Notes under the pieces: generated by a model
Database searches by the model: none
Seen by the model: the letters and a program-made list of their open reading frames with translations, nothing else
Told to the model about the DNA's origin: nothing
Made by a program: the position numbers and the translations under genes
Assembly: GCA_002310235.1 (NCBI GenBank)
Contig: DBYO01000024.1
Location: 50,898 to 114,897, forward strand
Direction: 5' to 3'
Source: Bacteroidales bacterium UBA1184
GTDB taxonomy: Bacteria; Bacteroidota; Bacteroidia; Bacteroidales; ML635J-15
Length of the DNA: 64,000 nt
In this document: positions 57,801 to 64,000 of the stretch, piece after piece
Layout of the letters: the number at the start of each line of letters is the position of its first letter
How positions within the stretch are numbered: position 1 is the stretch's first letter

Positions 57801-58742
57801 AGTACTAGTGCCAGAACCAGAAGCCTGATTTGCAGGAACTTCATATTTGAAATAGAACTCCCACCTTGAGTATTCGGATGAAGATGTCTCGCCTTCTCCA
57901 CAATGGTACGCAGTAAGGAAATATGGCGTTCCATCATTGCTTGTATTATTAACAAGAGTACCTGTACACCAACCCCATTGATTGTTGGACACAAGGTAAA
58001 TTTCGGCAACTCCACGCTTTTCGTCCTGCCAGTTGTCGCCTACAGGAGAGCAGTTGACATCGACTTCACAAGAACCAGAAGAATGCCACCCTGTAGATTT
58101 TGTATGCATCTCTTCATAATATCTAAGATGCGGTAGGTCGCGATAAAAATAACCTACACTAAAGATATGGAATGTGGTCTTATCAACATTTCCAGATTTC
58201 TTGTATGCAGGTTCATAATATTCTACATACAGATTTTCACCCTGAATAACTTCGATACCCCAAATTCCATCCTTAGGATTGTTCTCACTTGTGAACGCAC
58301 CAATCACCTGCTTGCGGTTTTCGTTGTAGAAAAACAACTTGCAACCTTCGGCAAGATGGAAATTCTCAAAACCAAGGTTAAGCGCTTTTGCACCAGGAAC
58401 AGTAACTTTCAAAGTCCACAGACGTGCTCCCATTGGAAGTTCTGTCCATGTACCTGCTGTTTCCATAGAAATGTCAACATCAATATCCACACCAATACGT
58501 GGAATTTTGTCCTTGCTGGCATTTACCGAGTCCTCAGCAATTAAAAGTTCAACATTGGGAGCCTTGAGAGTAATCTCGTCGTACTCCACCTTAATAAAGG
58601 AAGTGGGACCTCCCTTTTTCGTACTGAAAGTCCATGGCTTTCCGCCATACGACATCTGGGCAGACACGCTATTGCCGATTAACATCAGCGATAGCAATAC
58701 TATCAGCCCAAATATAGACTTAGCTAGTAATTTTCTAAACAT
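48807..58742 (-). CDS. Giant secreted trypsin-like protease/adhesin with PKD and Ig-like repeats, T9SS-sorted
   Basis: 3311 residues. The signal peptide ends at NSVSAQ. The prodomain is followed by a lysyl-endopeptidase-like S1 protease (about 225-490) with the triad H280 (LTAYHCGEG), D340 (GGSDLLLLQL) and S423 (EGGSSGSPLF). PKD domains follow (SYSWTFEGGTPSTSTD and similar; at least six in total). A cleaved-adhesin domain of the gingipain type lies at about 890-1060. About 14 Ig-like repeats of roughly 80 residues follow (YCEG.TI.L ... WSGPNGFTS..QNPTIAN ... GTYT), then simpler C-x-A/W-S repeats. The T9SS tail is MEIQLYPNPVRDIATFTVSG ... GMYILRVTTGAEVHNLKFTKE-like. It is probably a surface protease that binds matrix or host material. 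Confidence 0.88.
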   Translation of the reverse strand: MFRKLLAKSIFGLIVLLSLMLIGNSVSAQMSYGGKPWTFSTKKGGPTSFIKVEYDEITLKAPNVELLIAEDSVNASKDKIPRIGVDIDVDISMETAGTWTELPMGARLWTLKVTVPGAKALNLGFENFHLAEGCKLFFYNENRKQVIGAFTSENNPKDGIWGIEVIQGENLYVEYYEPAYKKSGNVDKTTFHIFSVGYFYRDLPHLRYYEEMHTKSTGWHSSGSCEVDVNCSPVGDNWQDEKRGVAEIYLVSNNQWGWCTGTLVNNTSNDGTPYFLTAYHCGEGETSSSEYSRWEFYFKYEVPANQASGSGTSTNISEPSYKTLTGCTEKASGSITGGSDLLLLQLNTTPDATYEPYYNGWNRANTAPSNGVGIHHPKGDVKKISTYSTSAQGTYSNSATNAHWCLQWRQNDNGYGVTEGGSSGSPLFDSNGLVVGSLTGGGASCSAQTAYDYYGKFSYHWESNGTADNKRLKPWLDPTNSGVTSCNAYDPFATEPPIIGFAASQTTILEGGSVDFYNYTTNSPLSYSWTFEGGTPSTSTDREPTGITYNTIGTYDVTLSATNTNGTNSGTITDYITVISPTGMHCDTLVQFVGSPTIYGLGNGYVSGTNGYNMTSWAERYTSVNPFNKLNGFRFYPIVDNGTNANATFNVWNLSSGYPDVVIASKSISMATLENAMNGDGYIDIIFDNPIDIPGEGFAIGFDRPGNPASGDTLATYTNSDDGLINSACVYYEGDWYIYSEVMDVVNFQYLIFPFVCYDGTSAPGADFTAAPRSVAVGGSVNFSDISNGRVTSRSWTFEGGTPSTSTDENPVVTYSSAGSFPVSLTVSNENGSNTKTVAGYINVYAPNFSLDFEACADFQVDNFYPWTTYDGDASGTYGIQDVDYENSGYTGSFIAFNASATDPALGTAWSAHGGNRCGMCFASTTPPNNDYLMTPAITLCSNATFSFWAKAISSSYTEKFNVLLSTTDNNPSSFTTKLSGNTAVSATTTWTEYSYNLSAYSGQTVYLAIQCVSNDAFAFMIDDIVITGDCNSAPDADFIADNTSVVRGETVSFTDISSQMPTSWSWTFDGGTPATSTEQNPRVVYNTPGTYTVSLTVTNAQGSNTETKTGYITVTRPYEVIVEWNFPTTSADATADAGIQANLTKTLTVDGGVGTISYTADGASTKCARATTWNNGNNSKYWTVNFTTSGYENIKFWSKQSGSGNRSPRDFKVQYSLNNSTWTDVSGATVVCGTNWTSGILEGISLPAECNNQNTVYLRWIMTSNTGIGGTQNVNTNSYAYIDDIVVKGIEMAAAPEAEFTANTTSVCAGATVTFTDQSTNIPTSWTWNFGDGGTSTDQNPTHTYATAGTYTVSLVAGNANGTDTETKTNYITVNAAPTVSITAPQAYCAGETAQINATVSGATTYAWRGPSSYTASTQNASIANATASNAGTYTITVTSAASCTATASVTLTINAAPSLTASNGGPYCEGATIALSATGNGGTSYSWSGPDGFTSTQRNPSITNADADNAGTYTVTLTNNTTGCSTTATTDVTVNALPSLNPSNDGPYCAGSTIRLTANGSGGTTYAWSGPNYTSNVANPTITNSAASNAGTYTVTLTNNTTGCSAEASTVVVVNENPTVIASNGGAYCAGQTIVLSAASNATSFAWSGPNGYSSAEQNPTIANIATTNGGTYTVVATNANNCTAQASTVVTVNANPTANASNTGAYCEGQTITLQTTSTGSYAWSGPNGFTSNLQNPTIANSTLATAGTYTLIVSNANGCTANATTSVVVNDAPTVSIPNVDPLCEGESIALTAVVTNAASYSWSGPNGFTSNEQNPTIDNATTANAGAYTLVVTTGECAAEATTNVVVNAAPAANASNNGPYCEGATIYLQTTATGTYAWSGPNGFSSTQQNPTIDNAATTNGGTYRLVVTGANGCAANVSTDVVVNTTPTLTASNTGAYCDGETISLSATSNAASFEWNGPNGFTSTQQNPTIANATTNNGGLYTVIATGANGCAANASTTVVVNTNPTADASNTGAYCEGATIELHTTATGTYAWSGPNGFTSNQQNPTIANATLAAAGEYTLVVSNANGCDANASTIVVVNTNPTVELGANKTVCSGETAVLDAGADLIYHWSTGATTQTITAAASDYYVTVYNANECSATDNISVANYPQTTLVTSSTPETGHNVADGTATVTPTGTAPFGYAWSNGGNTATINGLAGDNYSVTVTDGNECIATAIVNVATMNTPPVADFSAGNTIICLGTPVAFTDLSTNTPTQWAWNFGDGQTSNVQNPTHTYENAGTYTVSLTVTNQDGSHSKQVADFVVVNAVPTANATNTGAYCVGETIELSVESDIAAEYQWAGPMGFSSTTSNPTRANATANYAGTYSVTVTAASGCSAVASTDVVVNANPVANASNNGPYCEGATIELQTTATGTYEWSGPNGFTSTQQNPTIANATLAADGEYTLVVSNASGCEATASTTVVVNAMPTLNVSNTAAYCAGQTIALTAASNATSFAWSSTNGYSSAMQNPTIANATPNNSGSYTVVATSANGCSVDATIEVVVNANPVASITNNSGTTILNCSTTSINLVANGGTSYSWNGVAGDAAYTVTTAGDYTVVVTNEGNCTAEASITITSDGSNPEVDINGNLTYCEGGTISLTATSNVPATYMWEGPNGFMASTATITVPSATTDYTGAFVVTATPANGCTVNATANVVVNAKPSVAISNNGPVCEGGQVTFIASSNETLSYSWSGPNGFASTAASPVISAATLADAGTYALTVENTATGCVNNFQTELVVNANPTVSLGNDVAVCANVEAVLTATAGFVSYTWNGVAGSQTYTANEDGNYTVVVTDNHGCTASDMATVTHYELPVLTFTSTNETGTGQHDGTAAVVINGGTAPYSTIWNNNETTLQITGLTNGLYSAVVTDNNGCEVSGSVNVGLTSTPPVAAFEASATSGCAPLTVSFTDGSTNYPQSWTWYFGATTSNEQNPTFEFTEPGTYPVLLMVSNPDGTNVASTTITVYVNPTIDLGDDLTACVGTAVTVNAAAGFASYAWSNEATESSIEVTEAGSYSVVVTDDHGCTATDAVTVAFNPLPEIELGDEYDVCSNASVEINAGEGYASYAWSNGDATQSITVSTAGEYGVTVTNEFGCAASDTVNVVVLQAPTISLSNVTACTNEEVILSIETDDYVLWFDEIESNTYTDIYPYAGDYPVWVTVSNGDCETTDTITVTVELCNNVEEMSVMEIQLYPNPVRDIATFTVSGYEGNVSYSVVDLSGREMTFETVSVAGEAVHSVDVSNLVPGMYILRVTTGAEVHNLKFTKE
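50900..54600. repeat. Internal tandem repeats encoding Ig-like domains
   Basis: Repeat units of about 240 nt share near-identical DNA blocks. For example, AATCCGTTAGGACCGCTCCA recurs many times between 51450 and 53800. Such similarity favours recombination and length change. Confidence 0.8.
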
Positions 58743-59016
58743 ATTTGTACAAATAAATGGTTACTAAATAAACTAACAAATATACTAATACACTATAATA
58801 TATTTTGAACCTTCAAAGTTATTAAAAAGTTTAAACGCTATGACTACTGATATAAACATTATACAACAATGGATTTTTTTAGACAATCATATCATTTGTC
58901 ATAGACATACATTAAAAATATGTATAACAATCACTGCATCATTAATAATAAGAAAACAGCATTTTATAGAACAAAACAAGTATTTATACCTATTTATTAG
59001 AACTTCGCACCAAGGC
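58743..59016. other. Gene-free AT-rich stretch between the giant adhesin gene and rplT
   Basis: A -7-like element for the adhesin gene (58777-58784, CAAATATA, minus-strand TATATTTG) lies 35 nt upstream of its start. Apart from the rplT terminator at its end, nothing else is recognisable. Confidence 0.5.
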
Positions 59017-59046
59017 AAAAAAAGGTCGTCAGAAACTGACGACCTT
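59017..59046 (-). terminator. Rho-independent terminator of thrS-infC-rpmI-rplT
   Basis: Arms AAGGTCGTCAG (59022-59032) and CTGACGACCTT (59036-59046). The minus-strand T run is encoded by A residues at 59017-59023. Confidence 0.9.
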
Positions 59047-59075
59047 GGATATATCACCTACCTAAAAAATATCAA

Positions 59076-59420
59076 TTATTTTACCTTGTTGCAGATTGCT
59101 GCAAATGCTTCTGGGTTGTTCATAGCGAGGTCGGCAAGAACCTTACGGTTGATGTCGATATTGTTTGCATGAAGCTTACCCATCAATTGAGAATAACTCA
59201 AACCATTTAGACGAGCACCAGCATTAATTCTCTGAATCCACAATGCGCGGAATTCTCTCTTCTTGTTTTTTCTGTCTCTGTATGCATAAGCAAGACCCTT
59301 CTCGTATGCGTTCTTAGCTACGGTCCAAACCTTACTTCTTGCTCCAAAATAACCTCTAGTCTGAGAAAGAACTTTTCTTCTCCTGTTTCTAGCGGCAACT
59401 ACATTTACACTTCTTGGCAT
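59076..59420 (-). CDS. rplT: 50S ribosomal protein L20
   Basis: 114 residues, strongly basic, with the signature YAYRDRKNKKREFRALWIQR and NAGARLNGLSYSQLM. It binds 23S rRNA and is essential for early assembly of the large subunit. Last gene of the operon; a terminator follows. In other bacteria L20 autoregulates this operon, but no leader structure could be assigned here. Confidence 0.98.
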   Translation of the reverse strand: MPRSVNVVAARNRRRKVLSQTRGYFGARSKVWTVAKNAYEKGLAYAYRDRKNKKREFRALWIQRINAGARLNGLSYSQLMGKLHANNIDINRKVLADLAMNNPEAFAAICNKVK

Positions 59421-59517
59421 AATCTTAAAATTTGCGAGCGTTAGCGTCCTTTTGATCGGAACTTGAGGCTAAACGTTCTGGTTCATAATTTAATTAATCA
59501 TTCTAACTACACTCGAA

Positions 59518-59715
59518 TTACTTCAATCCAAGCAACATCTTTACTGAATGTTCCTTATTTTCAGCTACTGTTGTGTAGTGAGCGAGTTCTCTTTTACGCT
59601 TTGTTGCCTTCTTGGTCAAGATGTGACTCTTGAAAGCATGTCTTCTTTTGATCTTACCTGTTCCGGTCAAGAAAAATCTCTTCTTAGCTCCGGAATTAGT
59701 CTTCATTTTTGGCAT
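59518..59715 (-). CDS. rpmI: 50S ribosomal protein L35
   Basis: 65 residues, basic: MPKMKTNSGAKKRFFLTGTG and a KRRHAFKSHILTKKATKRKR core, as in all L35 proteins. The spacing is 21 nt from infC and 97 nt to rplT. The longer gap before rplT is AT-rich and holds no clear hairpin. Confidence 0.97.
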   Translation of the reverse strand: MPKMKTNSGAKKRFFLTGTGKIKRRHAFKSHILTKKATKRKRELAHYTTVAENKEHSVKMLLGLK

Positions 59716-59736
59716 TGTTCTAAATTTTTAAAGTTA

Positions 59737-60270
59737 TTATTTCTTTTTAGGTTTTGGTGATATCACTATTTGCATTTTCTTTCCTTCAAGTTTTGGCATC
59801 TGGTCAACCTTACCGTATTCCTCGAGGTCGTTTGCAAGCTTCAGAAGCAATATTTCGCCCTGCTCTTTGTAAACTATCGAACGTCCCTTGAAAAACACGT
59901 ATGCTTTTACCTTGTTGCCTTCCTCCAAAAACTTCTTGGCATGGTTCAACTTGAAATTATAATCGTGGTCGTCGGTCTGCGGACCAAAGCGCAACTCCTT
60001 GATTGTTATCTTCTGGGTTTTGCTCTGCAATTCCTTCTGCTTGCGCTTCTGCTGATAGAGGAATTTCTGGTAGTCAATGACCTTGCACACTGGCGGATCC
60101 GCGGTAGGAACTATCTCCACCAAGTCCATTTCCAGTTGTTCTGCAATTTCTATTGCTTCCCTAATGCTGTAAACTCCCTGTTTATCAACATTGTCGCCCG
60201 TTACACGTACAAACGGTGCGCGAATTGCGCGATTAATTCTGTAGTCGTTTTGCTGATTGTCTTTTGCCAT
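59737..60270 (-). CDS. infC: Translation initiation factor IF-3
   Basis: 177 residues. The N-terminal domain includes EIVPTADPPVCKVIDYQKF. The linker and C-terminal domain (KELRFGPQTDDHDYNFKLNH, GNKVKAYVFFKGRSI) end in a lysine-rich tail. An ATG start is present; the rare AUU of E. coli infC is not used. It lies 32 nt downstream of thrS. Confidence 0.97.
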   Translation of the reverse strand: MAKDNQQNDYRINRAIRAPFVRVTGDNVDKQGVYSIREAIEIAEQLEMDLVEIVPTADPPVCKVIDYQKFLYQQKRKQKELQSKTQKITIKELRFGPQTDDHDYNFKLNHAKKFLEEGNKVKAYVFFKGRSIVYKEQGEILLLKLANDLEEYGKVDQMPKLEGKKMQIVISPKPKKK

Positions 60271-60302
60271 ATAAAATTTATAAAAAACTTACCTCCTTTT
60301 AT

Positions 60303-62240
60303 TTAATCAATGAATTTCTTTACTTCTTCGTTTACGATGTTTGCGAAATCTTCAACCGACATTGCGCCCATATCGCCGCTACCCTGCTTACGAACCGAAA
60401 GCTGACCGTTTTCCTGTTCCTTTTCGCCTACGATAAGCAAGTAAGGAATTCTCTTCAATTCGTTGTCGCGAATCTTACGGCCAATCTTTTCGTTTCTCTC
60501 ATCGATGATACCGTTTACATTCAAGTCCTTAAGCTTGTTTACTACTTCGTGAGCATAGTCGTTGAACTTTTCGCTGATTGGCAATACTACAAACTGGTTC
60601 GGAGCAAGCCAAATCGGGAACTTACCTGCAGTGTGCTCGATAAGAACAGCCACGAAACGTTCCATCGAACCGAACGGTGCACGGTGAATCATAACCGGAC
60701 GATGCTTCTTGTTGTCTTCGCCAACATATTCGAGTTCGAAACGTTCCGGCAAGTTGTAGTCAACCTGAATAGTACCGAGCTGCCAACGACGACCGATAGC
60801 ATCCTTTACCATGAAGTCCAACTTAGGACCATAGAAAGCTGCTTCACCATATTCTACGCGTGCTGGAAGATTCTTTTCCTTGCAAGCGTCGATGATTGCT
60901 TGTTCTGCCATTGCCCAAACTTCGTCGGAACCAACATACTTAGTGGTGTTGTTAGGATCGCGGAGCGAAATCTGTGCTTCGAAGTTTTTGAAGTCAAGTG
61001 CCTTGAAGATGATTTCGATAATTTCCATCACGCGGATGAACTCTTCCTTCACTTGATCCTGACGGCAGAAAATGTGAGCATCGTCCTGTGTGAACGAACG
61101 AACGCGTGTAAGTCCGTGCAATTCACCCGACTGCTCGTAGCGGTAAACTGTACCGAATTCAGCAATACGCAGAGGCAAATCCTTGTAGCTGCGTGGGCTG
61201 TTCTTGAAAATCATACAGTGGTGAGGGCAGTTCATCGGTTTGAGCAAGTACATTTCACCTTCTTCGGGAGTGGTAATAGGCTGGAACGAGTCCTTACCAT
61301 AGTGATCCCAGTGACCCGAAGTAACATACAAAGCCTTGTTACCGATGTGCGGAGTCATTACCTGCTGGTAGCCGTAGCGCTTCTGGATTTTCTTCAAGAA
61401 ATCTTCGAGACGCAGACGCAATGCGGTACCGTTTGGCAACCAGATAGGCAAACCCTTACCAACCATATCGGAGAACATGAACAATTCGAGTTCCTTTCCG
61501 ATTTTGCGGTGATCGCGTTTCTTGGCTTCTTCGAGCATAGTGATGTATTCTTCCAACATTTTCTGCTTCGGGAAGCTGATACCGTAAACGCGGGTAAGCT
61601 GCTTGCGGGTTTCGTCGCCACGCCAGTAAGCGCCAGCCAAGCTCAATACCTGGATAGCCTTTACATAGCCTGTAGATGGAATATGCGGACCCTTACAGAG
61701 GTCTGTGAATTCACCCTGGTTGTAAAGGGTGATCTTGCCGTCCTCGAGTTCGGAGATGAGTTCCACCTTGTATTCGTCGCCGCGTTCCTCGAACAATTTG
61801 AGAGCGTCGGCCTTCGAGATGTCTTTTCTTACGAGATTTGAATCGGCTCTGCAGATTTCCATCATCTTATTGTTGATTGCTGCGAAATCGTTTTCCGAAA
61901 GGATTTTTCCATCGGGAAGTTCGATGTCGTAGTAGAAACCGTTTTCAACAGCGGGACCGATACCGAACTTTGTTCCTGGGAACAACTTCTGTATTGCCTC
62001 GGCCATAATATGTGAAGAGGTGTGCCAGAAAGCGTGCTTACCTTCTTCATCTTCGAACTTGTGCAACTTTATGGAAGCATCTTCCATTATTGGCATGGTC
62101 AAATCCTGAACCTTACCATTTACACTGATAGAAAGCACTTCCTTGGCAAGCCTCGGACTGATGCTTTCAGCTATTTCCATACCAGTAACACCTTGCTGGT
62201 ATTCCTTAACCGAACCGTCGGGTAAAGTAATTTTTATCAT
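60303..62240 (-). CDS. thrS: Threonyl-tRNA synthetase
   Basis: 645 residues. Domains in order: TGS (1-62); the editing domain with zinc-site HTSSHIMAEA (about 73-82) and the later GPHIPSTGYVK region; class II catalytic core (about 245-535; motif 2 near TRVRSFTQDDAHIFC); and the C-terminal anticodon-binding domain. It charges tRNA-Thr. First gene of the operon. Confidence 0.98.
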   Translation of the reverse strand: MIKITLPDGSVKEYQQGVTGMEIAESISPRLAKEVLSISVNGKVQDLTMPIMEDASIKLHKFEDEEGKHAFWHTSSHIMAEAIQKLFPGTKFGIGPAVENGFYYDIELPDGKILSENDFAAINNKMMEICRADSNLVRKDISKADALKLFEERGDEYKVELISELEDGKITLYNQGEFTDLCKGPHIPSTGYVKAIQVLSLAGAYWRGDETRKQLTRVYGISFPKQKMLEEYITMLEEAKKRDHRKIGKELELFMFSDMVGKGLPIWLPNGTALRLRLEDFLKKIQKRYGYQQVMTPHIGNKALYVTSGHWDHYGKDSFQPITTPEEGEMYLLKPMNCPHHCMIFKNSPRSYKDLPLRIAEFGTVYRYEQSGELHGLTRVRSFTQDDAHIFCRQDQVKEEFIRVMEIIEIIFKALDFKNFEAQISLRDPNNTTKYVGSDEVWAMAEQAIIDACKEKNLPARVEYGEAAFYGPKLDFMVKDAIGRRWQLGTIQVDYNLPERFELEYVGEDNKKHRPVMIHRAPFGSMERFVAVLIEHTAGKFPIWLAPNQFVVLPISEKFNDYAHEVVNKLKDLNVNGIIDERNEKIGRKIRDNELKRIPYLLIVGEKEQENGQLSVRKQGSGDMGAMSVEDFANIVNEEVKKFID

Positions 62241-62269
62241 CTTATTCTTTTATAATCAAAAATATCGTG

Positions 62270-62277
62270 CAAAATTA
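62270..62277 (-). promoter_or_regulatory. -7 promoter element of thrS operon
   Basis: CAAAATTA on the plus strand reads TAATTTTG on the minus strand, 29 nt upstream of the start codon. Confidence 0.5.
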
Positions 62278-62474
62278 TTACTTTTTTTTCAGATAAATCA
62301 TGGTAATGAAAAATAAATTTTGAAGCAATTTACAAAAGGTATCTTACTGATAATAAGACCATTATAAACAATGCAAATTTCTTGAAATGTCCCTCAAGTG
62401 GGATTTTCATTGGTTAGATGTTCATAATCTGTTAATTTTTTGAACATAAAATAGTTGGAGAGAGGAAACACGTA

Positions 62475-62508
62475 TTTGAGACACCGTATCAAAAAAATAT
62501 TAAATTTG
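62475..62508 (+). promoter_or_regulatory. Promoter of the aspartyl protease/PDZ gene
   Basis: TTTG (62475-62478), 22-nt spacer, TAAATTTG (62501-62508). The ATG is at 62531. Confidence 0.65.
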
Positions 62509-62530
62509 CACTTAATAAATAATAGGAAAT

Positions 62531-63739
62531 ATGAGGAATTTGAAACATTGTATCACAATTATCTTTTTATTGGCAGCAGCATTACATTCTGCAGCACAGG
62601 ACCCGTATGCAAAATCGTTCAACATTTCCCGACATAATTTCGTTGACACGATAAAAATTGAAATTTGGAAAGGAGCAATAATCATTCCAGCGGAAATAAA
62701 TGGCAGCACAAAGAATCTGATGTTCGACACTGGAGCCGAAAAAGGATTCTGGGTAGCAGAGAAAGAGGAATGGATGACGCCTATAGACTCAATAATAATT
62801 GTAGATTCCAACAAGAAAAGTCAGAAGATCCCTTTATACAAATTTCCACCTATAAAAATTGGAAACACCACTATCGAAAACTATACGATGGTCAGAAGCG
62901 AGACTTTTAACAATTATGTTTGCGGTAAAATTGATGGCGCATTGGGATTCAATCTCGCAGCAAAAGGTCTTTCTATAAAATTTGACACAAAAGACAGCCT
63001 TATGGTAGTGACCGATCGCAAGGGGTTCTTTGCAAAAGAAGAAAAAAAGCACACCGCACTTAAATACTATAAGGACACCAAACCCGATGTTTTAATACAG
63101 TTCCCCTATGGTAAATACCAAATGCTTTTCGATTCAGGATACATTGGCGGATGGATTGATTTGTCACAATACTGGTTGGACAAAAGGTCAAGCAATAACA
63201 CAAAGATTAAGGAGGCAATCGACAAAACAACCGTGCGTGTGGATACTACGATAAAATCACAGGCTAGTCTTTTGGGTCTAGTTCAAGATACTATTATCGC
63301 TAAGACACTTCACATCCCTGAATTTGGTATTGGAGATGCAAAATTCGAAGATCTATGGCTATCGACAGGAACACGCAGTATGCTTGTAGGTTCTTGCGTA
63401 TTGAAATATGCCTCACTGATTATTAATGCACAAAAACAACATCTAGTGTTTCTTCCTCACAACGAGAATTCGGGTGTAGTTATAGGAAACGAAGACTTTG
63501 ATGATTTTCATATATATCCCACCTATGGAGACAGCATTGGCGCGCTAAAAGTAACTGTACGCGAAGGTTCAAAGGAATACATGAAAGGCATTCGCACTGG
63601 CGATTATATGATAAGTGCAGATGGAATTCCTATTAGCGATTATTGTACCTATAGATTACTTAAGAACAAGGGAAAAATCAAAAAGATTATATTCCGCACA
63701 CCAGATGGGGAGGACAAAGAGATAGAATGGGAAGAATAA
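62531..63739 (+). CDS. Exported two-lobed retropepsin-like aspartyl protease with PDZ domain
   Basis: 402 residues. The signal peptide ends near ALHSAAQ. Two retropepsin-like lobes are seen: the first has FDTGAEKGFW (about residue 65), the second FDSGYIGGWI (about 202). Each carries the D-T/S-G motif, so one chain supplies both catalytic aspartates. The C-terminal PDZ-like domain covers about 330-400 (VREGSKEYMKGIRTGDYMISADGIPIS). It probably acts in the periplasm or at the surface. The substrate is unknown. Monocistronic. Confidence 0.82.
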   Translation: MRNLKHCITIIFLLAAALHSAAQDPYAKSFNISRHNFVDTIKIEIWKGAIIIPAEINGSTKNLMFDTGAEKGFWVAEKEEWMTPIDSIIIVDSNKKSQKIPLYKFPPIKIGNTTIENYTMVRSETFNNYVCGKIDGALGFNLAAKGLSIKFDTKDSLMVVTDRKGFFAKEEKKHTALKYYKDTKPDVLIQFPYGKYQMLFDSGYIGGWIDLSQYWLDKRSSNNTKIKEAIDKTTVRVDTTIKSQASLLGLVQDTIIAKTLHIPEFGIGDAKFEDLWLSTGTRSMLVGSCVLKYASLIINAQKQHLVFLPHNENSGVVIGNEDFDDFHIYPTYGDSIGALKVTVREGSKEYMKGIRTGDYMISADGIPISDYCTYRLLKNKGKIKKIIFRTPDGEDKEIEWEE

Positions 63740-63917
63740 ATAATGTGTCGGCAGGTTTACCCATCGCCAGCACATAGAATATCAAGTTCAATTGCTTTCG
63801 GAATTAATTAGACAAATTTTGAATTACTTATTCAAATTTCATTGATATTTCTATGCACAAAGGGGTATAAAAATATTTTTATGAGATCGGGAAGAACTCT
63901 CTAGTATATGCACAAAA

Positions 63918-63944
63918 AAAGTCCTGACGGTTAGTCAGGACTTT
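63918..63944 (-). terminator. Terminator of the rRNA operon
   Basis: Arms AAAGTCCTGAC (63918-63928) and GTCAGGACTTT (63934-63944), loop GGTTA. A residues at 63914-63920 give the minus-strand T run. It lies just after the 5S rRNA 3' end. Confidence 0.9.
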
Positions 63945-63946
63945 GA

Positions 63947-64000
63947 AGGACGGCGGCGACCTACTCTCACACAATACGCAGTACCATCGGCGCTGGTGAG
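63947..64000 (-). rRNA. rrf: 5S ribosomal RNA, 3' end only (continues past the window)
   Basis: The minus strand reads CTCACCAGCGCCGATGGTAC ... GTGTGAGAGTAGGTCGCCGC, the conserved 3' half of 5S rRNA with its helix IV/V region. The 3' boundary is approximate. The gene, and presumably 23S and 16S, continue beyond position 64000. Confidence 0.9.

Noticed and set aside
60264..61841. 525-codon plus-strand frame opposite thrS
   Set aside because: It is antisense to threonyl-tRNA synthetase, whose domains are all recognisable; the frame is open through codon bias.

Overview
The window comes from a Bacteroidota chromosome, most likely order Bacteroidales. Four things point there. TAnnTTTG -7 promoter elements precede many genes and Shine-Dalgarno sites are scarce. 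The order ssb-gldE-gldD is typical of the phylum. Three secreted proteins carry C-terminal type IX secretion (T9SS) sorting domains. Core operons are of normal bacterial type: acpP-fabF-rnc, rimP-nusA-infB and thrS-infC-rpmI-rplT. The species cannot be named from the sequence alone.

Layout. 1-7.2 kb: the 3' part of a DUF4143-type ATPase gene, and a convergent 1954-residue alpha-2-macroglobulin with an intact CxEQ thioester motif. 7.2-10.7 kb: ssb, gldE, gldD and a 4'-phosphopantetheinyl transferase whose coding region contains intergenic-type repeat DNA. 10.7-15 kb: an OmpA-family protein with three zinc ribbons, an overlapping DUF3791-DUF3990-DUF3791 triad that looks like a toxin-antitoxin module, two secreted or lipid-anchored proteins and a DUF4870 membrane protein. 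15-20.8 kb: pruA, a secreted CW-repeat protein, an AtoE-type fatty-acid transporter, a NUDIX/macro-like fusion and a beta-barrel protein. 20.8-25.7 kb: lpxC-lpxA (LpxC is not fused to FabZ), rnc-fabF-acpP, and purN.

26-37.7 kb is the most unusual block. It is one minus-strand operon made of a T9SS-sorted LamG-like protein, a 3103-residue SpvB/FG-GAP/RHS protein ending in a variable tail with an HEETH zincin motif, and a lipoprotein that starts 1 nt after the RHS stop and is the obvious candidate immunity protein. 38-48.7 kb: a T9SS-exported endonuclease I, a DUF368 lipid-carrier transporter, aroE, a small membrane protein, rimP-nusA-infB-dusB and pyrF. 48.8-58.7 kb: a 3311-residue secreted trypsin-like protease/adhesin with PKD domains, a cleaved-adhesin domain, a long array of Ig-like repeats and a T9SS tail. 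59-64 kb: the thrS-infC-rpmI-rplT operon, a two-lobed aspartyl protease with a PDZ domain, and the 3' end of a 5S rRNA with its terminator.

A second theme is the intergenic DNA. Short tandem-oligomer arrays and small palindromes of several families sit right at gene ends and sometimes supply the stop codon. One segment lies inside the phosphopantetheinyl transferase gene. Functional statements rest on motif recognition by eye; no database search was run.
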